NCBI GenBank assembly: GCA_902797565.1
Contig: CADBTO010000152.1
Span: 1-10,943 of the forward strand
DNA from: an uncultured Lachnospiraceae bacterium
GTDB lineage: Bacteria > Bacillota > Clostridia > Lachnospirales > Lachnospiraceae
DNA: 10,943 nt
Direction: 5' to 3'
Position 1 is the stretch's first letter. Every line of letters begins with the position of its first letter. Under the pieces are notes generated by a model. It made no database searches. It worked only from the letters and a program-made list of their open reading frames with translations, and had not been told where the DNA came from. Of the stretch, positions 5,087 through 10,943 are shown piece by piece. Both the position numbers and the translations under genes were made by a program.

Positions 5087-6199
5087 TGTTAAATCCACAT
5101 CCGGCGTGATCTGCACGGCATACTCCGGAAATGCCCGCTCGGTTTCATCCAGCAGGATGCGCAGGCCTTCCTTCATCGGGATGTCAAAGCTAAACACCAC
5201 ATCAAAGCGCAGCTTTTTTTCTTTTGTGTCCACATAAAACCCATGGAGCTGCAGTGCCCAGTTATGTGAGAGCACGAGCTCCTGGACCTGGTTGCGGATT
5301 TCCCCGGCAAGGTCGTCTTTTGTATTGTATGAGTACACCCCAACACCTGTCAGAACGACGCCTGTCGCGTTATAGACCTTTGCCTCTATCCGCCGGGTCA
5401 GAATGTCCACCTCTTCCACGCTCATGGTATCCCGCAGTTCGACATGGACGGAGGCATATTCCCGGCCCGGGCCGTAATTATTGATGAAAAGGTCATAGGC
5501 TCCCCGGACTTCCGGCTCCTCGCTGATCAGCTGCTTGATCTTCTGCGAGATTTCCGGATCCGCCCGGCGTCCCAGGATATCATCCAGTGTTTCTGTCATC
5601 ATTTCCAGCCCGGCTTTGATGATGACGACGGCAATGACTGCTCCAACATAGGCTTCCAGGGAAAGCCCGCTTGCCAGATAGACCAGTGCAGAGGCAAGCA
5701 CGGATGCAGACAGGATCGCGTCAAAACGGGCATCCGCTCCGGAAGCCTCAAGTGCGCCGGAATCTGCCTGCCGCCCTTTCGCGGAGACATAGCTGCCCAA
5801 AATCAGTTTCGTCGGGATTGCAACCGCGATAATCACCAGCGATACCATGCTGTAGCTGGCTTTTTCCGGCCAGATGATCTTCTTTATGGATTCCACCAAG
5901 GATGTTGCGCCCGCGTATAGAACGATTGCAGAAACCAGCAGCGCGCTCAGGTATTCGATTCGTCCGTGCCCGAGGGGGTGTTCGCGATCCGGCTGTTTGG
6001 ACGCCAGTTTGGTCCCGACAATGGTAATCACGGAAGAAAGCGCATCGGAAAGGTTGTTTACTGCATCCAGCGTTACGGCGATTGAATGGGACAGGAGGCC
6101 GACTGCCGCTTTGAATCCTGCCAGAAACAGGTTCACGAGGATGCCGATCATGCTGGTTCGGATGATTACCCTGTTTCTGGATGTTTTTTCCTGTTCCAT
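5081..6199 (-). CDS. Cation diffusion facilitator (CDF) transporter, likely Mn/Fe type
   Basis: Inner-membrane proton-coupled efflux pump for divalent metals, 372 aa. Six membrane helices fit about residues 11-206. The helix 2 motif is LDAVNNLSDALSS (44-56), the loop motif is DREHPLGHGRIEYL (71-84), and helix 5 has ADARFD (155-160). Site A is therefore Asn48, Asp52, Asp156 and Asp160. Zinc transporters of the family use His here; a His-free N/D site is known from Mn-type members such as MntE, so manganese (or iron) is the inferred substrate. After the usual cytoplasmic ferredoxin-like domain (about 210-290) comes a second, similar-sized C-terminal domain (about 300-372), an extended form that I believe is common in Clostridia. 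RBS AGAGAGG lies 5 bases before ATG 6199. It follows the LacI gene by 60 bases and converges with aroF. Confidence 0.9.
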   Translation of the reverse strand: MEQEKTSRNRVIIRTSMIGILVNLFLAGFKAAVGLLSHSIAVTLDAVNNLSDALSSVITIVGTKLASKQPDREHPLGHGRIEYLSALLVSAIVLYAGATSLVESIKKIIWPEKASYSMVSLVIIAVAIPTKLILGSYVSAKGRQADSGALEASGADARFDAILSASVLASALVYLASGLSLEAYVGAVIAVVIIKAGLEMMTETLDDILGRRADPEISQKIKQLISEEPEVRGAYDLFINNYGPGREYASVHVELRDTMSVEEVDILTRRIEAKVYNATGVVLTGVGVYSYNTKDDLAGEIRNQVQELVLSHNWALQLHGFYVDTKEKKLRFDVVFSFDIPMKEGLRILLDETERAFPEYAVQITPDVDLTD

Positions 6200-6226
6200 A
6201 ATTTCCTCTCTTTCGACCAGGCTGCC

Positions 6227-6256
6227 AGAAGGGCTTCGCGATGCGAACGCCCTTCT
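6227..6256. promoter_or_regulatory. Strong hairpin in the LacI-CDF spacer
   Basis: AGAAGGGC plus TTCGC (6227-6239) pair with GCGAA, a one-base bulge, then GCCCTTCT (6243-6256). This makes a 13-bp stem with a 3-base loop. It starts 3 bases downstream of the LacI stop and ends 27 bases before the CDF start. No T tract follows on either strand, so it is not a standard terminator; it could be an mRNA processing or stability element, or a weak terminator. Confidence 0.6.
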
Positions 6257-6259
6257 GCA

Positions 6260-7234
6260 CTACTGTACTAATTCTCCAGGTATTACGAGTTTTCCAACGC
6301 GTGCCTTCCCATCCCGGATCCGGCCCCGCAGCATAATCATTGCCCCGGCTGCCATTTTCTGGATGTCCGGGACATAGCAGGGAAAACCATCCGGATTCCA
6401 GCCGTCGTTGTAACAGGAAATCCCGATATCTTCCGGAACCCGGAAGCCTTCCATACGCAGCCGCGTTGCAAAGCGATGCGCGATCAGGCTGTCATACACA
6501 AAAAACGCATCTGGAAGTTCCTCTGGCAAGGCAAATTCCTCTGGTTCCAGAGGCCGTCCATCTGCATCATGGTCTTCCAGTACCCATTCCGGACGAACCG
6601 GCAGGTTCTTTTTGACCAGCGCATTTACATATCCCAGATACCTGGAACGGATCCGTTCTGAGACCAGGATACTGCCTACGAAGCCAATCTGCCGATATCC
6701 CTTGTCCAGCAGGCAGCCCGTCGCCTCCGATGCCCCGTATATATTATTGGGCAGGATGCAGGCCGCCGCATCGCTGTCGCCGTAGGAGTCCAGCCAGACC
6801 ATCGGCAGCCCGGAAGATTCTGAAAGCATTCTGCGGTATTTTTTTCCAAAATCTCCCAGAAGGATCAGTCCATCTGGTTTTGCGGCAGAAAGGAGCATCG
6901 GCAGATGCGCCTGTGCCTGCGCATCCGGACTGACCACTTCCAGCAGCAGCCCGACCTGTTCCTGGGATGCAGCCTGTGCAAGCTGCTGGTAGATATTCCA
7001 ATAACATGACTGGGGATCCATGAAGGAGCGGTTTGCCACAAGAAGACCGGCATGCAGAAAGTCCGCTGCCGCCTTTTTCTGATCCAGTTCATATCCAAGC
7101 TCCGCCGCTTTCTCCAGGATTCTGTCCCGCAGACGTTTGCTGACCCCCTGCTTGCCGGACAGCGCCTTGGAAACCGTCACGGTGCTGACGCCAAGTTCTG
7201 CCGCAATGTCTGTCATCCGTATTTCTTTTGCCAT
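6260..7234 (-). CDS. LacI-family transcriptional regulator (third of trio)
   Basis: Predicted DNA-binding repressor or activator with a small-molecule sensor, 324 aa, normal length for the family. The N-terminal helix-turn-helix reads MTDIAAELGVSTVTVSKALS (7-26), followed by the hinge region (about 46-60). The type I periplasmic-binding-like sensor runs from about residue 62 to the end, with LLVANRSF, PDGLILLGDF, ILPNNIYGASEAT, GYRQIGFVGS and PEDIGISCYND. ATG 7234 is chosen because it puts the HTH at the extreme N-terminus; the longer open frame upstream overlaps the preceding gene. Only 1 base separates it from the stop of the HTH-less gene and no good Shine-Dalgarno is present (GGGG only), so translation probably depends on coupling. 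The sensor is clearly paralogous to that neighbour. The effector is unknown. Confidence 0.9.
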   Translation of the reverse strand: MAKEIRMTDIAAELGVSTVTVSKALSGKQGVSKRLRDRILEKAAELGYELDQKKAAADFLHAGLLVANRSFMDPQSCYWNIYQQLAQAASQEQVGLLLEVVSPDAQAQAHLPMLLSAAKPDGLILLGDFGKKYRRMLSESSGLPMVWLDSYGDSDAAACILPNNIYGASEATGCLLDKGYRQIGFVGSILVSERIRSRYLGYVNALVKKNLPVRPEWVLEDHDADGRPLEPEEFALPEELPDAFFVYDSLIAHRFATRLRMEGFRVPEDIGISCYNDGWNPDGFPCYVPDIQKMAAGAMIMLRGRIRDGKARVGKLVIPGELVQ

Positions 7235-7235
7235 A

Positions 7236-8066
7236 TCAACCCCGTTTTTCAAGCCGGCCATCAACAAAGCGTATGCCGGAATAATTGTCCCCGAACCGGA
7301 TTTTTTTTGAAAGTACCCGAACTGCGCGCCTGGCCATCGCTTCCAGATCCAGGCGGTAAGATGCCAGCTGGCCGGGAAGCAGGTTCCCATCATAAGAAAC
7401 GGAAACTACCGCGATATCTTCCGGTATGGACAGCCCCCGCTTTTCGAGTATCCGGGCCAGCCACAGCGCCGCTTTGCGGTCCGATGCCGCAAAAGCCGTC
7501 GGCAGCGGGCCGCCTTTCGGAAAACTGCGCCGCCTCTTTCCGGCCGGAAGTTCTTCGCTGTCCAGGATCCATTCTTCACGGACCGCCAGTCCTGCTTCTT
7601 CCAATGCACATCGCCAGCCAAAATACCGGTCCAGTACACACGGAGCGGTGGAGGCGGGACGGACGAAGCCAATGTTCTGGTGTCCCATATCAATGAGATG
7701 CCTGGTTGCCTGGTACATTCCAAAATAATTTTCCGGCAGAATCGCGTCACAGGCATAGAATGCATCGGATTCATCCAGCAGCACCAGCGGTATCTCCGCC
7801 TGCTGCAGGATATTCTGCAAATAAGGCTGCTCCCATGTGCCGATGACCAACAGGCCCTGGATGCCCTCGTTCGAAAGGCACCGGGGCAGCACGCACTCCT
7901 GCTCGCTTGCCTTCGGGACAATTTCCAGCATCGTTAAACATTCCTGGCCGGCGGCCTCAAGCACGACTTTCTGAAAGAGCATCCCGTAGAAGGAGCAGCG
8001 GTCTGCAGTATTAGCCTCCTGTACCAGTACACCGATGGACATGCAGTCCGGCTTTGTGTTCTTCAT
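7236..8066 (-). CDS. LacI-like sensor-domain protein lacking the HTH (second of trio)
   Basis: A 276-aa protein that starts MKNTKPDCMSIGVLVQEANT and goes straight into the LacI/periplasmic-binding-like sensor fold. There is no helix-turn-helix and no signal peptide, so it is predicted to be cytosolic and unable to bind DNA by itself. Motifs are IQGLLVIGTWEQ, CDAILPENYFGMYQATRHLI, GHQNIGFVRP, GLSIPEDIAVVSVSYDG and LASYRLDLEAMARRAV. These line up with the sensor of the downstream regulator beginning at that protein's residue 64. ATG 8066 has a strong AAGGAG site 8 bases upstream and overlaps the stop of the upstream LacI gene by ATGA. The sequence upstream in frame lies inside that gene and contains no HTH-like stretch. 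Inferred role: a partner subunit that tunes one or both neighbours. A diverged remnant is also possible, but the intact frame and RBS argue against that. Confidence 0.88.
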   Translation of the reverse strand: MKNTKPDCMSIGVLVQEANTADRCSFYGMLFQKVVLEAAGQECLTMLEIVPKASEQECVLPRCLSNEGIQGLLVIGTWEQPYLQNILQQAEIPLVLLDESDAFYACDAILPENYFGMYQATRHLIDMGHQNIGFVRPASTAPCVLDRYFGWRCALEEAGLAVREEWILDSEELPAGKRRRSFPKGGPLPTAFAASDRKAALWLARILEKRGLSIPEDIAVVSVSYDGNLLPGQLASYRLDLEAMARRAVRVLSKKIRFGDNYSGIRFVDGRLEKRG

Positions 8067-9043
8067 GCTGTGCGCTCCTTTCCTGCCTGGTCCGGGGCTT
8101 GTTCCGCCGATTCTTTTCCCTGCCGGATTTCCCCGATCACGGTCTGTACGCCGCAGCATAAGCCGGGCTGTTCCAGTTTCCTGTGCAGTGTCTGCAGCGC
8201 TTTGTGGAACAGGATATTCCATTTGAAGCAATAGGCAAGGCAATCCGGTTCGTCCCAGTCATTGGCAAATGCTGCGCGGGATAAGCCGGTTGTTTCCAGA
8301 TGCTTCTGCTTCCATTTGCTGGCAATCACTGCTGTTGCACCTTGCCGGACTACGCTTTCCACATCCTGCTCCCACCCTGACGCAGGCAGTCCATGCAGCA
8401 TCATCCCGCGGCAATAGCCCAGATATTCATCCCGTTCTGCGAGCGTCTGCCGGCCGGCAGGGCTTCCAAGGAAGGCGATCTTCCGGTGCCCTTGCCGATG
8501 CAGTACATCCACGAGCATGGAAGCACCGGCATAGAATCCGGGAATTACGTAATCCATGCCTGGCTTTATGGGCGCAGTACCCCTTCCGATGACGACCGAC
8601 GGCAGCTCCCGAAGCCTGCCTTCAGGCAGAAGCCCCACGCAGATCACGCCCTCAAAGCGGCCTGCGTCCGTATCATCCTCCAGAATGAGCGATGCGATCG
8701 ACTGCTCCTGCTCCATCTGCCGGTCCAGAAAGCGCCAGGATTCGCGATCCAGAAGACAATGCTTCCCGCGCCCGATATAGACTGCAACCCGCTTCTGATA
8801 CAGGTTTTTCCCGATCTCTTTGCTGGTCACGCAGCGGCTTTCCTCCATGCTGCGCAGATAACCCATCCGCCGTGCTTCCTGCAGGATTTTCCGTTTCATG
8901 TCCTGGCCGACGCCATCCCTGCCGGAGAGGGCATTCGATACCGTTACCGTGCTGACATCCAGGCGTTTTGCGATATCATTCATCGTGACGGGTTTGAGCC
9001 GTTCTTTTGCCTGGTCGTCTTTTGCTATGCCTTTTCCTATCAT
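8063..9043 (-). CDS. LacI-family transcriptional regulator (first of trio), shortened sensor
   Basis: 326-aa regulator. The HTH is MNDIAKRLDVSTVTVSNALS (21-40), followed by the expected hinge-region helix QDMKRKILQEARRMGYLRS. The sensor part is recognisable from VAVYIGRG, FEGVICVGLL, IPGFYAGASML and GHRKIAFLGSP. Its first lobe is about 20 residues shorter than in the neighbour, and the last third (KWKQKHLETTGLSRAAFAND onward) matches the family poorly. ATG 9043 with GGGGA 9 bases upstream gives an unusual 20-residue basic lead before the HTH; ATG 8983 at MNDIAKRL is the alternative but has no ribosome site. It begins 52 bases after the trpA stop on the same strand without an obvious terminator, and its stop overlaps the next start by 4 bases. 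Effector and targets unknown. Confidence 0.85.
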   Translation of the reverse strand: MIGKGIAKDDQAKERLKPVTMNDIAKRLDVSTVTVSNALSGRDGVGQDMKRKILQEARRMGYLRSMEESRCVTSKEIGKNLYQKRVAVYIGRGKHCLLDRESWRFLDRQMEQEQSIASLILEDDTDAGRFEGVICVGLLPEGRLRELPSVVIGRGTAPIKPGMDYVIPGFYAGASMLVDVLHRQGHRKIAFLGSPAGRQTLAERDEYLGYCRGMMLHGLPASGWEQDVESVVRQGATAVIASKWKQKHLETTGLSRAAFANDWDEPDCLAYCFKWNILFHKALQTLHRKLEQPGLCCGVQTVIGEIRQGKESAEQAPDQAGKERTA

Positions 9044-9074
9044 GCCTCTTTGTCCCCTGCTGTCATACGAATGC

Positions 9075-9092
9075 GACACTACCGTAAGCGTC
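9075..9092. promoter_or_regulatory. Imperfect palindrome between trpA and the LacI trio
   Basis: The minus strand reads GACGCTTACGGTAGTGTC. The outer arms GACgCT/AGtGTC match in 5 of 6 positions, the centre is CG, and 6 of 9 half-site positions are symmetric overall. LacI-family operators are palindromes with a central CG, so this is a possible autoregulatory operator. The symmetry is modest. Confidence 0.25.
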
Positions 9093-9095
9093 ACA

Positions 9096-9866
9096 CTATC
9101 CCAATGCTTCCCGGATCTCTTTGACGTATTCCCCAATATAGCGCGGTGCATCCGTGCCATGCGCTTCCAGAAGCTTGACAATCGCCGATCCAATGATTGC
9201 CCCGTCTGATACGTCTGCCATCTTCTTCGCCTGGTCCGGCGTAGAAATCCCAAACCCGACGGCACAGGGGATGTCTGTATGCTCCCGGACAACCCGGACA
9301 ATCGCAGGCAGATCCGTCGTGATTTCGCTGCGTGTACCCGTGACACCCAGACTCGATACAAGATACAGGAACCCTTCCGCTTCTTTCGCGATCATTGCAA
9401 TCCGGTTTGCAGAGGTCGGCGCGACCAGAGAAACCAGATCCACCCCGTATTTGCGGCAAAGCGGCAGGAATTCTCCTTTCTCTTCAAACGGGATGTCCGG
9501 CAGGATCAGCCCGTCGATTCCGATGGTACTGCAAGTTGAGATGAATTTGTCCGCACCATAGGAAAAGACCACATTCGCATAGGTCATAAAAACCATCGGG
9601 ATGTCAATATCTTTCCGAAGACGGCGCACAAGGTCAAAAATCTGATCTGTCGTCACGCCTCCGGCAAGGGCGCGCGTATTCGCTGCCTGGATCACAGGGC
9701 CTTCTGCTGTCGGATCAGAAAACGGGATGCCCAGTTCAATTAAATCTGCGCCGTTTTCTGCCATAGCCCTGACGCAGGCTTCTGTCGTCCCAAGATCCGG
9801 ATCGCCGCAGGTAATAAACGGGATGAACGCTTTGCGTGTTTCAAACGCGGTATGAATCCTACTCAT
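9096..9866 (-). CDS. trpA: Tryptophan synthase alpha chain
   Basis: Cleaves indole-3-glycerol phosphate to indole and glyceraldehyde-3-phosphate; indole is channelled to TrpB. The 256-aa TIM barrel shows FITCGDPD (17-24), [20 protein letters not shown] (41-60), [41 protein letters not shown] and [12 protein letters not shown]. Glu44 corresponds to the catalytic Glu49 of Salmonella TrpA. The position of the catalytic Asp60 holds Glu55 (TAEGP instead of LADGP), a conservative change. ATG 9866 has GGGGGAGG 6 bases upstream and overlaps the trpB stop by 8 bases (ATGAGTAG), the usual trpBA coupling for a stoichiometric complex. Confidence 0.95.
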   Translation of the reverse strand: MSRIHTAFETRKAFIPFITCGDPDLGTTEACVRAMAENGADLIELGIPFSDPTAEGPVIQAANTRALAGGVTTDQIFDLVRRLRKDIDIPMVFMTYANVVFSYGADKFISTCSTIGIDGLILPDIPFEEKGEFLPLCRKYGVDLVSLVAPTSANRIAMIAKEAEGFLYLVSSLGVTGTRSEITTDLPAIVRVVREHTDIPCAVGFGISTPDQAKKMADVSDGAIIGSAIVKLLEAHGTDAPRYIGEYVKEIREALG

Positions 9867-10943
9867 ATATATCCTCCCCCCTATACCTTGCGATCGCTGC
9901 GCAGTCTTTGTCCCCCCTGCCGGAAATCGTGATGACGATGATCTTGTCCGGCTCCATGGCTGGTGCGATTTTCCGTGCATGTGCTACGGCATGCGCAGAT
10001 TCGATTGCCGGAATGATTCCTTCTATACGGGACAGATATTCAAATGCTTCCACTGCTTCTTCATCCGTCACAGCCACATACTGCGCACGTCCGGTATCAT
10101 GCAGCCATGCGTGTTCCGGCCCGATCCCCGGATAGTCCAGACCTGCCGAAATCGAATACGCTGGCGCGATCTGGCCGTATTCGTCCTGGCAGAAATAGGA
10201 TTTCATGCCATGGAAGATGCCTTCGCGGCCGGTGGCGATGGTTGCGGCCGTTTCTTTCGTATGGATGCCCCTGCCCGCAGCCTCGCATCCAATCAGCTGC
10301 ACGCCTTTGTCCTCGATAAAATGGTAGAAGCTTCCGATCGCGTTGGAGCCGCCGCCCACGCAGGCAAGCACTGCATCCGGCAGCCGTCCTTCCCGTTCCA
10401 GCATTTGTTCTCTGGTTTCTTTGGAAATAACGGCCTGGAAATCCCGGACAATGGTCGGGAACGGATGCGGTCCCATGACAGAACCCAGGCAGTAATGCGT
10501 ATCCGAGATCCGCCGCGTCCATTCCCGCATGGTTTCGGAAACGGCATCTTTCAATGTTGCCGTACCGCTTTTGACGGGAACCACTTCCGCGCCCAGAAGC
10601 CGCATCCGGTAAACATTGAGTGCCTGCCGCTTCGTATCTTCCTCGCCCATAAAGACGACGCATTCGAGTCCCAGAAGCGCCGCAGCTGTTGCCGTCGCCA
10701 CGCCATGCTGCCCGGCACCGGTTTCCGCGATCAGACGCGTTTTTCCCATCTTCTTTGCCAACAGTGCCTGTCCCAGGACGTTGTTGATCTTGTGTGCGCC
10801 GGTGTGGTTCAGGTCTTCCCGCTTTAAATAAATCCTGGCGCCGCCCAGATCCTTCGTCATTTTCTCCGCGAAATAGAGCCTTGACGGTCTTCCCGCATAC
10901 TCGATGAAGAGCGTAGTCAGTTCTTTGTTGAAATCCGGGTCAT
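9859..10943 (-). CDS. trpB: Tryptophan synthase beta chain, 5' end off window
   Basis: PLP enzyme that joins indole and serine to make tryptophan, forming an alpha2-beta2 complex with TrpA. About 361 codons are visible; the N-terminus lies beyond the right edge, and the frame is open to it ([20 protein letters not shown] precedes the internal Met at 10860). Motifs are [17 protein letters not shown] with the PLP lysine, [12 protein letters not shown] with the catalytic Glu, [20 protein letters not shown] for phosphate binding, [25 protein letters not shown] and the serine-containing [10 protein letters not shown]. This is the standard TrpB1 type that pairs with TrpA. The upstream trp genes, promoter and any attenuator are outside the window. 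Confidence 0.96.
   Translation of the reverse strand, partial: DPDFNKELTTLFIEYAGRPSRLYFAEKMTKDLGGARIYLKREDLNHTGAHKINNVLGQALLAKKMGKTRLIAETGAGQHGVATATAAALLGLECVVFMGEEDTKRQALNVYRMRLLGAEVVPVKSGTATLKDAVSETMREWTRRISDTHYCLGSVMGPHPFPTIVRDFQAVISKETREQMLEREGRLPDAVLACVGGGSNAIGSFYHFIEDKGVQLIGCEAAGRGIHTKETAATIATGREGIFHGMKSYFCQDEYGQIAPAYSISAGLDYPGIGPEHAWLHDTGRAQYVAVTDEEAVEAFEYLSRIEGIIPAIESAHAVAHARKIAPAMEPDKIIVITISGRGDKDCAAIARYRGEDIYE

Noticed and set aside
7236..8243. Extended start for the HTH-less LacI-like gene that might hide a DNA-binding domain
   Set aside because: The added 59 residues overlap the upstream regulator in another frame, are low in helix-like pattern and contain no HTH signature; the RBS-backed ATG is 8066.
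9979..10827. Plus-strand ORF of 282 aa opposite trpB
   Set aside because: Shadow of trpB, whose motifs are unmistakable on the minus strand.

Overview
The window looks like chromosomal DNA of a low-to-medium GC Clostridia bacterium, most likely Lachnospiraceae-like. The inference rests on AGGAGG-type ribosome binding sites, TTGACT/TAATAT-type promoters, a tRNA gene without an encoded CCA end, and gut-Clostridia-like proteins (an NTF2/SH3b-type surface protein, several LacI regulators, type I DHQ dehydratase). No species can be named from the sequence alone. I see no phage, IS, CRISPR or plasmid genes.

Layout. (1) 1-938, minus: 5' part of a membrane-anchored protein with a K/E-rich linker, an NTF2-like domain, a coiled coil and the beginning of what looks like an SH3b domain; the gene runs off the left edge. 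(2) 939-1434: no large gene. It holds a decayed or frameshifted leader ORF, a structured GC-rich repeat (copy A), and a complete tRNA-Arg(CCG) unit with promoter, leader hairpin and terminator. (3) 1435-5028: four shikimate-pathway genes in two divergent pairs, aroD-aroK leftward and aroE-aroF rightward. A 312-bp spacer between them holds divergent promoter candidates, a direct repeat and a second copy (B) of the structured repeat. (4) 5062-5086: hairpin terminator between the convergent aroF and cation-efflux genes. (5) 5081-9043, minus: CDF metal transporter, then (moving upstream) three LacI-family sensor genes packed head to tail. The middle one has no DNA-binding domain. (6) 9096-10943, minus: trpA and a 5'-truncated trpB, overlapping by 8 bp.

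How the genes work together. AroF makes DAHP and commits carbon to the shikimate pathway. AroD, AroE and AroK convert 3-dehydroquinate through 3-dehydroshikimate and shikimate to shikimate-3-phosphate; aroB, aroA and aroC are not here. TrpA and TrpB perform the last two reactions of tryptophan synthesis. The three LacI-type genes follow trpA on the same strand after 52 bp with no visible terminator, so they may be read through from the trp operon. Whether they sense anything linked to aromatic metabolism is unknown.

Most notable: the translationally coupled LacI trio with an HTH-less middle member, and the two-copy structured repeat. Each copy folds into a GNRA-capped hairpin plus a bulged long hairpin, with substitutions that keep the pairing between copies.
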